Assembly (NCBI GenBank): GCA_021730825.1
Contig: JAKFYO010000343.1
Location: 1-5,776 of the forward strand
Origin: Hyphomicrobiales bacterium
GTDB taxonomy: Bacteria; Pseudomonadota; Alphaproteobacteria; Rhizobiales; Xanthobacteraceae
DNA length: 5,776 nucleotides
Direction: 5' to 3'
Shown here: in pieces, positions 1 to 5,776 of the stretch
Layout of the letters: every line of letters starts with the position of its first letter
Position numbering within the stretch: position 1 is the stretch's first letter
Program-made: the position numbers and the translations under genes
The notes under the pieces: generated by a model
The model's input: the letters and a program-made list of their open reading frames with translations, nothing else
Database searches by the model: none
Told to the model about the DNA's origin: nothing

Positions 1-302
1 TCACATCGGGAAAGTCGCTGGAATCCGGCATGGCGGTGCTGCCCGATCTCGCTTCGCGTCTGCGCACGGTGCCGTCAGCGAAACTCGATGCACCGGACGA
101 CGCGCTGATCGCGGCCGTCCTCGTGAAGTTGTTCGCGGATCGTCAGGTCGCGGTCGATCAGGACCTGATCGCGTATCTTCTGCCGCGCATGGAGCGCTCG
201 CTAGGCCACGCGCGGGAACTGGTTGCGAAAATCGATGCGGCGGCCCTTGCTGCGGGCAGGCCCGCGACGCGGGCCTTCGTTTCCCAGCTCCTTCGCGAAT
301 AA
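1..302 (+). CDS. hdaA: DnaA-related regulatory protein HdaA, C-terminal part (5' end outside window)
   Basis: About 100 C-terminal residues are present; the first whole codon is at base 3 and the TAA is at 300-302. The reading frame is open from the window edge, so the ATG at 30 is internal and not a start. What is seen: a PDLASRL segment at the start of the AAA+ lid region, then DDALIAAVLVKLFADRQ, then LLPRMERSLGHA. This order matches the lid helices and the sensor-2 arginine helix of DnaA (RELEGAL in DnaA, here RMERSL, arginine codon at 186-188). The frame stops about 25 residues after this helix region, with no room for the DNA-binding domain IV of DnaA itself, which favours a Hda/HdaA homologue. 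In that family the protein acts in the cytoplasm with the beta clamp to stimulate ATP hydrolysis by DnaA and so limit re-initiation. The N-terminal clamp-binding motif and Walker motifs are not in the window. The alternative is another DnaA-like AAA+ protein. Confidence 0.82.
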   Translation, partial: TSGKSLESGMAVLPDLASRLRTVPSAKLDAPDDALIAAVLVKLFADRQVAVDQDLIAYLLPRMERSLGHARELVAKIDAAALAAGRPATRAFVSQLLRE

Positions 303-304
303 CG

Positions 305-333
305 CCGTCATCTGATTGTAATGATTGCATAAT
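305..333 (+). promoter_or_regulatory. Candidate PhoB box (direct repeats) upstream of ppk
   Basis: Three 7-base units spaced at 11 bases can be read: CCGTCAT (305-311), TTGTAAT (316-322) and GCATAAT (327-333). Against the general Pho-box unit CTGTCAT they match at 6, 5 and 3 of 7 positions. A further CGGTCAT (337-343, 6 of 7) is out of register and overlaps the -10. If the third unit is counted, the repeat ends 9 bases before the TATAAT, close to the geometry of PhoB-activated promoters, where the box replaces the -35. PhoB control of polyphosphate kinase genes is known in other bacteria. The assignment here is inference from a degenerate motif. Confidence 0.4.
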
Positions 334-342
334 TTACGGTCA

Positions 343-348
343 TATAAT
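343..348 (+). promoter_or_regulatory. Putative -10 element of the ppk promoter
   Basis: A perfect TATAAT lies 55 bases before the ppk ATG, within the most AT-rich stretch of the window. No convincing TTGACA-like hexamer exists 16-18 bases upstream (the bases there read AATGAT or close to it). TTGTAA is 21 bases away and TTGCAT 12 bases away, both poor spacings. A good -10 without a -35 suggests an activator-dependent promoter. Confidence 0.5.
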
Positions 349-403
349 TTTCGCCAATTCGTTTTATGATCTGGAGAAGCGCTGGAAAGGCGCGTGAGGC
401 CAG

Positions 404-2623
404 ATGAATCTCGAAATCAAACCGCAAACCGACTTGCCCCTGCCGGAGGCGAGTACGCCAGCCGCGTCTGCTGACGCAGCTGAATTGCGTGCGAAGCCCG
501 AGCGCTTCATCAACCGCGAAATTTCCTGGCTCTCCTTCAACCGCCGCGTGCTCGAAGAAGCGGAGAACGAAAAGCACCCGCTCTTGGAGCGGCTGCGCTT
601 CCTTTCGATCTCGGCCGCGAACCTCGACGAATTTTTCATGGTGCGCGTCGCCGGCCTCAAGGGCCAGGTGCGCGAAGGCGTGACCGCGCCGAGTCCGGAC
701 GGACTTACGCCGGCGGAACAACTGATCGAGGTCGTGGCGGAAACCGCGAAGCTCGCTTCATCGCAGCAGAAACAACTGCGCGAACTCCGCAAGCTGCTTG
801 CGCAGAACGGTATCGTCATCGTCGATGCTAGCGATCTCTCGAAGAGCGATCTGGCAACGCTCGAACAGACTTTCCTGCACGAAGTCTTTCCGGTGTTGAC
901 GCCGCTTTCGGTCGATCCGTCGCATCCGTTTCCGTTTATTCCGAACCTCGGCTTCTCGCTTGCGCTTCAGCTTCAGCGCGTAAGCGACCAGCGCGGCATG
1001 AACGCACTGATCCGCGTGCCGGCCCAGATCGAGCGCTTCGTACGTCTGCCCGAGGGCGACAACAAAGAGACTCGCTTCATCTCACTCGAAGCGGTGATCG
1101 GTCTGTTCACGGCGAAACTCTTCCCCGGCTATATCCTGAAGGGACAGGGCGCGTTTCGCGTCATCCGTGACAGTGACATCGAAGTCGAAGAAGAAGCCGA
1201 AGATCTCGTGCGCGTGTTCGAAACCGCGCTGAAGCGCCGCCGCCGCGGCTCGGTGATCCGTCTCGAACTCGAAGCATCGATGCCGCCCGAATTACGTGCA
1301 TTCGTCGCGACCGCCCTGAACGTGCTGGAATACGAAACCTTCGTCGGCGAGGGCATGCTCGCGCTGAACGAACTTTCGCAGCTCGTTTCCATCGAGCGCC
1401 GCGACCTGAAATTCAAAACCTATAATCCGCGCTTCCCGGAGCGCGTAACCGATCAGGGCGGCGATTGCTTCGCGGCGATCCGCCAGAAGGATCTGATCGT
1501 TCATCATCCTTACGAGTCGTTCGACGTCGTCGTGCAGTTCCTGCGGCAGGCGGCACTCGACCCGAACGTGATCGCGATCAAGCAGACGCTCTATCGCACC
1601 TCATCCGATAGCCCGATCGTGAAAGCGCTCGCGGAAGCAGCCGAAGCCGGCAAATCCGTTACCGCGCTCGTGGAGTTGAAGGCGCGTTTCGACGAGGCCG
1701 CGAATATCCGCTGGGCGCGCGACCTCGAGCGCGCAGGCGTGCAGGTCGTGTTCGGCTTCATCGAACTGAAGACGCATGCCAAGATGTCGATGGTCGTGCG
1801 CCGCGAAGGCAAGTCGGTCACGACCTACTGCCATCTCGGCACCGGCAACTACCATCCGGTGACCGCGCGCATTTACACCGATCTTTCCTTCTTTACGTCC
1901 GATGAGGCGATTGCGCGCGACGTGTCGCGCATCTTCAACTTCATCACTGGCTATGCCGAGCCGCAGGGCCTAGAGGCGATGGCGATTTCGCCGATCAGCC
2001 TGAAGCAGCGCATCCTCGATCATATCCAGCAAGAGATGGCGCATGCGCGCGCGGGCAAACCCGCTGCGATCTGGGCCAAGATGAATTCGCTGGTCGATCC
2101 GGTCGTGATCGACGCGCTTTATGATGCAAGCCGCGCGGGTGTCGAGATCGATCTCGTCGTGCGCGGCATCTGCTGCCTGCGTCCGGGCGTCGCGGGCCTT
2201 TCCGAAAACATCCGCGTCAAATCCATCGTCGGCCGCTTCCTCGAACACAGCCGCATTTTCTGCTTCGGCATGGGCCATGGCCTGCCGCACCGCAAAGCCG
2301 CCGTGTACATCGCGTCCGCCGACCTGATGCCGCGAAACCTCGATCGCCGCGTCGAGACGCTGGTTCCGATTCTCAATCCGACCGTGCACCAGCAGGTGCT
2401 CGACCAGATCATGGTCGCTAACCTTAAGGATAACGAGCAAAGCTGGCGGGTGTTGCCCGATGGCAGTTCGGAACGCATAAAGCTCGGCGAGGGCGAAGAA
2501 TCGTTCAACGCCCACCAGTATTTCATGACCAATCCGAGCCTTTCGGGACGTGGCAAATCTCTCAAAGACTCTTCTCCGCGTAGTCTCGTCCGTAAGACGG
2601 AACGGGCAAAGCAATCCGATTGA
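404..2623 (+). CDS. ppk: Polyphosphate kinase 1 (ATP:polyphosphate phosphotransferase)
   Basis: PPK1 reversibly transfers the terminal phosphate of ATP to a growing polyphosphate chain through a phosphohistidine; it is usually membrane-associated. The protein is 739 residues, slightly longer than the E. coli enzyme (about 690), with the extra length at both ends. Seen in order: the N domain with [19 protein letters not shown] (35-53) and [16 protein letters not shown] (73-88); the middle H domain, roughly 140-330; then two phospholipase-D-like C domains. KTHAK gives H458, matching the autophosphorylated H435 of E. coli, and FLEHSR gives H615, matching H592. R398 (TLYRTS) and R428 (KARFDE) match the phosphate-binding R375 and R405. 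All four keep the same offset of 23, so the catalytic half is collinear and intact. The ATG at 404 has only a short GAGG (396-399) close in front; no earlier in-frame start was seen nearby. The 3' end overlaps ppx. Confidence 0.97.
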   Translation: MNLEIKPQTDLPLPEASTPAASADAAELRAKPERFINREISWLSFNRRVLEEAENEKHPLLERLRFLSISAANLDEFFMVRVAGLKGQVREGVTAPSPDGLTPAEQLIEVVAETAKLASSQQKQLRELRKLLAQNGIVIVDASDLSKSDLATLEQTFLHEVFPVLTPLSVDPSHPFPFIPNLGFSLALQLQRVSDQRGMNALIRVPAQIERFVRLPEGDNKETRFISLEAVIGLFTAKLFPGYILKGQGAFRVIRDSDIEVEEEAEDLVRVFETALKRRRRGSVIRLELEASMPPELRAFVATALNVLEYETFVGEGMLALNELSQLVSIERRDLKFKTYNPRFPERVTDQGGDCFAAIRQKDLIVHHPYESFDVVVQFLRQAALDPNVIAIKQTLYRTSSDSPIVKALAEAAEAGKSVTALVELKARFDEAANIRWARDLERAGVQVVFGFIELKTHAKMSMVVRREGKSVTTYCHLGTGNYHPVTARIYTDLSFFTSDEAIARDVSRIFNFITGYAEPQGLEAMAISPISLKQRILDHIQQEMAHARAGKPAAIWAKMNSLVDPVVIDALYDASRAGVEIDLVVRGICCLRPGVAGLSENIRVKSIVGRFLEHSRIFCFGMGHGLPHRKAAVYIASADLMPRNLDRRVETLVPILNPTVHQQVLDQIMVANLKDNEQSWRVLPDGSSERIKLGEGEESFNAHQYFMTNPSLSGRGKSLKDSSPRSLVRKTERAKQSD

Positions 2624-4121
2624 GGCGCCGGGGCGATTGCCCGCGAGCAAGCCGATTGCCGTCTTCGACATCGGCTCCAACTCCGTCCGTCTCGTCGTCT
2701 ATGAGCGGCTGAGCCGCAACCTGACACCGCTGTTCAACGAAAAAGCGCTCTGCGGCTTGGGCCGCGAAGTCGCGACCAAAGGCAAGCTCGCGCCGGAAGC
2801 GGTCGAGAAGGCGCTCTCGGCGCTCTCGCGTTTCCGCGCGCTATGCGACGTGATGCAGGTCGGTGACGCGATTGCGATTGCAACGGCCGCGGTGCGCGAT
2901 GCGAGCGACGGTCCGGAATTTATCGAGCGCGCGAAAAAAATCTGCCGCTGCGACATCGAACTGCTGTCAGGCGATCGCGAAGCGAGGCTGGCGGCCTTCG
3001 GCGTGCTTTCCGGCACCAGCGACATCGATGGCGTGATCGGCGATCTCGGTGGCGGTTCGCTCGAACTCGTCGATATGAAAGGCGAGACGATCGGCGAGGG
3101 CATCACCATGCCGCTCGGGAGCCTTTCGCTAGCGGACGCGTCGGCGCGGTCGATCAAGGCCGCCGAGAAGATCGTGCGCGATAAGCTGGAGAACGAACCG
3201 CTGCTCGGCACATTGAAGGGCCGCACCTTCTACGCTGTCGGCGGCACCTGGCGCGCAATCGCGCGGCTGCACATGATGCAGAAAGGGTATCCGCTGCACG
3301 TGATGCACGGCTATTCGATCCCTGCGAAAGAAGCGATGGAGTTTTCGAGCCTCCTGCATCGCGTCGATCCCGAAACGCTCTCGCGTATCGAAGTGATCGC
3401 CGAAGCGCGTCGTCCGCTGCTCGCTTACGGTTCGCTGGTGCTCGAGCAGATCGTGAAGGCCGGCAAGCCCGCGTCGATCATCGTGTCCGCGCTCGGCGTG
3501 CGCGAAGGCTTGCTCTATGAGCAGCTCGACGAAGCCGAGCGAAACCTCGATCCGTTGATGGAAGCGGCGCGCGAGTTCAACTTCCTGCGCTCCCGCTCGC
3601 CCGAACACGGCGAGGAACTGATCGGCTGGACCGACAAGTTCATGGAGAGCACCGGCATCGACGAGACGCCGGAGGAAATGCGGCTGCGCCATGCCGGGTG
3701 TCTGTTGGCCGACATCGGCTGGCGCGCACACCCGGATTATCGCGGCGAGCAGAGCCTGAACATTATTTCCAACGGCGCATTCTCCGGTATCGACCATCCG
3801 GGCCGCGCGTTTCTCGCGCTCGCGGTGTTTTATCGCTACGCGGGCTTGAACGACGACGATCTGTCGCCGCGCATTCGCGAAATCGCGACCACGAGGTTAC
3901 TCGACCGCGCACGCATTCTTGGCGCGGTGATGCGGGTTGCCTATGTCGCGAGTGCGTCGATGCCGGGGGTGTTGCCGCGCTCGCCGATGACGGTCGATGG
4001 CGGCGTGCTGAAGTTGCAGCTCTCCGGCGAGCTTGCGGCACTCGCGAGCGGGCGCCTTAACAATCGCGTGCGCCAGCTCGGGAAATTGATCGGCCGGCAA
4101 TACCAGATCGTGACGGCTTAA
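2550..4121 (+). CDS. ppx: Exopolyphosphatase, Ppx/GppA family
   Basis: It releases phosphate from polyphosphate chain ends; some family members also hydrolyse pppGpp, which sequence alone cannot exclude. From the GTG at 2550 it is 523 residues. Seen: the ASKHA phosphate loop DIGSNSVRL (40-48); SGDREARL with E144, corresponding to the catalytic E121 of E. coli [13 protein letters not shown] with D165 and E172, matching D143 and E150 at the same 7-residue spacing; [13 protein letters not shown] (228-240); and an HD-like C-terminal domain around 375-425 with [18 protein letters not shown] and GIDHPGRAF. All key residues are present. The start is uncertain. GTG 2550 gives a 74-base overlap with ppk and a 39-residue basic leader, while TTG 2637 just after the ppk stop has GGGG in front and gives a leader of about 10 residues. 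No start lies further upstream because TGA at 2526-2528 closes the frame. The overlap indicates cotranscription with ppk. Confidence 0.95.
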   Translation: MANLSKTLLRVVSSVRRNGQSNPIEAPGRLPASKPIAVFDIGSNSVRLVVYERLSRNLTPLFNEKALCGLGREVATKGKLAPEAVEKALSALSRFRALCDVMQVGDAIAIATAAVRDASDGPEFIERAKKICRCDIELLSGDREARLAAFGVLSGTSDIDGVIGDLGGGSLELVDMKGETIGEGITMPLGSLSLADASARSIKAAEKIVRDKLENEPLLGTLKGRTFYAVGGTWRAIARLHMMQKGYPLHVMHGYSIPAKEAMEFSSLLHRVDPETLSRIEVIAEARRPLLAYGSLVLEQIVKAGKPASIIVSALGVREGLLYEQLDEAERNLDPLMEAAREFNFLRSRSPEHGEELIGWTDKFMESTGIDETPEEMRLRHAGCLLADIGWRAHPDYRGEQSLNIISNGAFSGIDHPGRAFLALAVFYRYAGLNDDDLSPRIREIATTRLLDRARILGAVMRVAYVASASMPGVLPRSPMTVDGGVLKLQLSGELAALASGRLNNRVRQLGKLIGRQYQIVTA

Positions 4122-5266
4122 TTCGGCTTCGCGACCACGCGGCCGTTTTCGATCGCGAGTGAAACCGCGCCGTGCTTCAGCTTCAGCGCGCGGTCGCCGA
4201 ATAGTTCGCGGCGCCAGCCTTTGAGCGCTTCGACATCGGCAGCGTCGTCGAGCGCAATCGCCTCGAGGTCGTCCGCGCTTGCAATGACGCGCGCGGCGAC
4301 GCCGTTTTCTTCCGCGGTCATGCGCAGAAGAACGCGAAGCAACTCGACGGTCGCGGATGCGCCGTTCGAGAGCGGCTTGTAGCGCTCGAATTTCGGCAGC
4401 GTTTCCGGATCGCGCGCGAGTCCGGCCTGGATCGCCGAAAGAATTCCTTCGCCGGAGCGCGAGCGCTCGAAGCCTTTCGGGATCGAACGCAATTGTCCGA
4501 GCGCCTCGGCGGTCTTCGGCTGCTGGATCGCGATTTCGCCGATCACATCGTCTTTGATAATTCTTCCGCGCGGCACGTCGCGCGCTTGCGCTTCGCGCTC
4601 GCGCCATGCCGCGACTTCCATGAGCACCGCGATTTCCTTCGGCTTGCGCACGCGGGTCTTCAGCCGCTGCCAGGCGTTATCGGGATGCTGCTCGTAGGTG
4701 GAAGGCGAGGTGAGGATCTGCATTTCGCTCTCGAGCCAGCTGGTGCGGTTTTTCGCTTCGAGATCGGCTTTGAGCTTCAGATAGATGTCGCGCAGGTGCG
4801 TGACGTCGGCGACTGCGTATGTGATCTGCTGTTGCGTGAGCGGGCGGCGCGCCCAGTCGGTGAAGCGCGAGGACTTGTCGATCTGCCCGCCGGTCGTGCG
4901 TTGCACGAGTTGATCGTAGGAAATGGAGTCGCCGTAGCCCAGCACCATGGCCGCGACCTGGCTGTCGAACACCGGATGGGGAATGATCTTCGCGCGGTGC
5001 CAGACGATTTCGATGTCCTGACGCGCCGCGTGAAAAACCTTCACGACCTGCTCGTTGTTCATCAGGGCGAAGAAGGGCGAAAGGTCGATCCCGTCCGCGA
5101 GCGCATCGACGACGACGGCTTCATCGGTGGAGGCAAGCTGCACGACGCAGAGCTTCGGCCAGAACGTGGTCTCGCGCAGAAATTCGGTGTCGACGGTGAC
5201 GAAAGGATGTTTCGAAAGCCGCTCGCATGCCGCGTTCAGCGCGGCGGTGGTCGTAATCAAATCCAT
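4118..5266 (-). CDS. rnd: Ribonuclease D (DEDDy 3'-5' exoribonuclease with HRDC domains)
   Basis: RNase D trims the 3' ends of tRNA precursors and other small RNAs in the cytoplasm. The 382-residue product matches the length of E. coli RNase D (about 375). Seen in order: Exo [11 protein letters not shown] with D26 and E28; Exo [12 protein letters not shown] with D84; Exo [12 protein letters not shown] with Y150 and D154, giving the complete DEDDy metal-binding set. An HRDC domain follows at about 205-285 ([33 protein letters not shown]), and a second HRDC-like helical segment fills about 300-365. The ATG at 5264-5266 is the only possible start: an in-frame TAG lies at 5285-5287 and no GTG or TTG falls between. 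There is no recognisable Shine-Dalgarno; a hairpin sits there instead. The stop codon overlaps that of the convergent ppx gene. A TPP-enzyme gene lies 47 bases upstream on the same strand. Confidence 0.96.
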   Translation of the reverse strand: MDLITTTAALNAACERLSKHPFVTVDTEFLRETTFWPKLCVVQLASTDEAVVVDALADGIDLSPFFALMNNEQVVKVFHAARQDIEIVWHRAKIIPHPVFDSQVAAMVLGYGDSISYDQLVQRTTGGQIDKSSRFTDWARRPLTQQQITYAVADVTHLRDIYLKLKADLEAKNRTSWLESEMQILTSPSTYEQHPDNAWQRLKTRVRKPKEIAVLMEVAAWREREAQARDVPRGRIIKDDVIGEIAIQQPKTAEALGQLRSIPKGFERSRSGEGILSAIQAGLARDPETLPKFERYKPLSNGASATVELLRVLLRMTAEENGVAARVIASADDLEAIALDDAADVEALKGWRRELFGDRALKLKHGAVSLAIENGRVVAKPN

Positions 5267-5274
5267 GACTAGCT

Positions 5275-5289
5275 GATAGCCGTGCTATC
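5275..5289 (-). repeat. Perfect inverted repeat (hairpin) just upstream of the rnd start codon
   Basis: GATAGC and GCTATC form a perfect 6-base-pair stem around a 3-base loop. On the minus-strand transcript it ends 8 bases before the rnd ATG, in the space where a Shine-Dalgarno would lie, and contains the in-frame TAG (5285-5287). No T tract follows, so it is not a typical intrinsic terminator for the upstream gene. A role in translation initiation or transcript stability of rnd is inference; a short stem like this can also occur by chance. Confidence 0.45.
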
Positions 5290-5313
5290 CGGTCCCGTAA
5301 ACCCGCTTGAATG

Positions 5314-5776
5314 TCACACGCCGCGGATCGCAGGCATCAGGATGAATTCCCACGGGGAAGGCATGGGGCCGACCGGTACGTCGATCAGCGTCGGCCCGTC
5401 GCGGCGCTTGAAGGCGCGTTTCAGCGCCATGCGAAGCTCTTCCGCGTTGCGTGCGCGTTCGGAGTTAGCGCCAAAGCTTTCCGCGAATTTCACGAAATCG
5501 GGGTTCGCAAGATCGCTCGCAATCAGGCGATTGCCGAATTGCTCTTCTTGAATGCGCCGCACGTTTCCGAACGAGCCGTCGGAGAATACGATGGCGGTGA
5601 GCGGTATTTTGTGGCGCATCGCGGTCGCAAGTTCGTTTGCCGTGTACATGAAGCCGCCGTCGCCATTGATCGAGACCACCGGCACGTCGCGCCGCGCATC
5701 CTGTGCGCCGAGCGCCGTGGCAAAACCCCAGCCGAGATTGTCCTGATAGCCGGGCGAGAGGAAAGCGCGCGGATTG
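5314..5776 (-). CDS. TPP-dependent enzyme of the acetolactate synthase-like superfamily, C-terminal part (5' end outside window)
   Basis: The frame is open to the window edge and ends with TGA at 5314-5316, giving about 153 C-terminal residues; the N-terminal and central domains are missing. What is seen: GWGFATALGAQ, then INGDGGFMYTANELATAM, then VFSDGSFGNVRRIQEEQFGN. This is the TPP pyrophosphate- and metal-binding motif. The aspartate of GDG (codon 5659-5661) and the aspartate of SDGS (5578-5580) are 27 residues apart, the same spacing as the two metal ligands in pyruvate decarboxylase (D440, N467) and yeast acetohydroxyacid synthase (D550, N577). The second ligand is Asp rather than Asn, and the usual NN or ND is SD. 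The protein ends with PTLIDVPVGPMPSPWEFI, a typical close of the TPP_enzyme_C domain. The substrate cannot be named from this fragment: acetolactate synthase, a decarboxylase or a carboligase are all possible. It is codirectional with rnd, 47 bases apart, so cotranscription is plausible. Confidence 0.85.
   Translation of the reverse strand, partial: NPRAFLSPGYQDNLGWGFATALGAQDARRDVPVVSINGDGGFMYTANELATAMRHKIPLTAIVFSDGSFGNVRRIQEEQFGNRLIASDLANPDFVKFAESFGANSERARNAEELRMALKRAFKRRDGPTLIDVPVGPMPSPWEFILMPAIRGV

Noticed and set aside
1..330. Minus-strand open frame opposite the hdaA end
   Set aside because: It is antisense to a recognisable DnaA-like lid domain and has a proline- and arginine-rich composition without any domain.
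314..333. Imperfect tandem GATTGTAAT / GATTGCATAAT
   Set aside because: The copies differ by a two-base insertion and lie inside the candidate Pho box region; nothing supports a separate element.
379..393. Small GCGC...GCGC hairpin in the ppk leader
   Set aside because: The stem has only four G-C pairs plus one wobble pair, there is no T tract and no alternative pairing partner was seen. It is too weak to call a terminator or riboswitch.
964..980. 17-base sequence repeated at 4174-4190
   Set aside because: It falls inside ppk in sense and inside rnd in antisense, contains the internally repetitive CTTCAG, and is best explained by common codons for Leu, Gln and Lys-Leu. No other flanking similarity was seen.
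1970..2727. Minus-strand open frames (1970-2680 and 2119-2727) opposite ppk and the start of ppx
   Set aside because: They are shadows of the strongly supported ppk and ppx frames, with arginine- and alanine-rich products typical of antisense reading.
3129..4607. Minus-strand open frames opposite ppx, the longest ones 222 and 236 codons
   Set aside because: They cover conserved ppx and rnd coding sequence, have no independent motif, and one runs across the ppx/rnd junction in a low-complexity arginine-rich frame.
4493..5272. Long plus-strand open frame of 259 codons opposite rnd
   Set aside because: It lies antisense over rnd, whose frame carries a full set of RNase D motifs. Its product has no recognisable domain, and high-GC codon usage commonly leaves the opposite strand open.

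Overview
The window is an ordinary, densely coding chromosomal segment of a GC-rich alphaproteobacterium. The proteins look like those of Hyphomicrobiales (Rhizobiales), perhaps near Bradyrhizobiaceae or Xanthobacteraceae. That placement rests on remembered family resemblance and gene order, not on a search. I see no RNA gene, insertion sequence, prophage, CRISPR array or other mobile element.

Layout: (1) bases 1-302, plus strand, the C-terminal end of a DnaA-related AAA+ protein of the HdaA type. (2) Bases 303-403, the only AT-rich stretch, holding a perfect TATAAT -10 and a plausible PhoB-type direct repeat. (3) Bases 404-2623, plus strand, a complete polyphosphate kinase 1 (ppk). (4) Bases 2550-4121, plus strand, a complete Ppx/GppA-family exopolyphosphatase (ppx), probably translationally linked to ppk through a 74-base overlap. 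(5) Bases 4118-5266, minus strand, a complete ribonuclease D (rnd), converging on ppx so tightly that the two stop codons share one TTAA. (6) Bases 5314-5776, minus strand, the C-terminal part of a thiamine-pyrophosphate (TPP) dependent enzyme, cut by the window edge. It lies 47 bases upstream of rnd in the same direction.

How the genes work together: ppk makes polyphosphate from ATP, and ppx degrades it from the chain end. Putting both in one transcriptional unit sets synthesis and turnover together, and the candidate Pho box would tie the unit to phosphate starvation. The hdaA-type gene (control of DnaA activity) points the same way but ends about 100 bases upstream, and the ppk promoter lies between them. 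The rnd gene (3' exonuclease acting on tRNA and other RNAs) and the TPP enzyme form a separate minus-strand unit with no evident functional link to polyphosphate.

I found no previously undescribed system. The points most worth checking are the promoter architecture before ppk, the ppk/ppx overlap and ppx start, the shared-stop convergent junction, and a hairpin directly before the rnd start codon.
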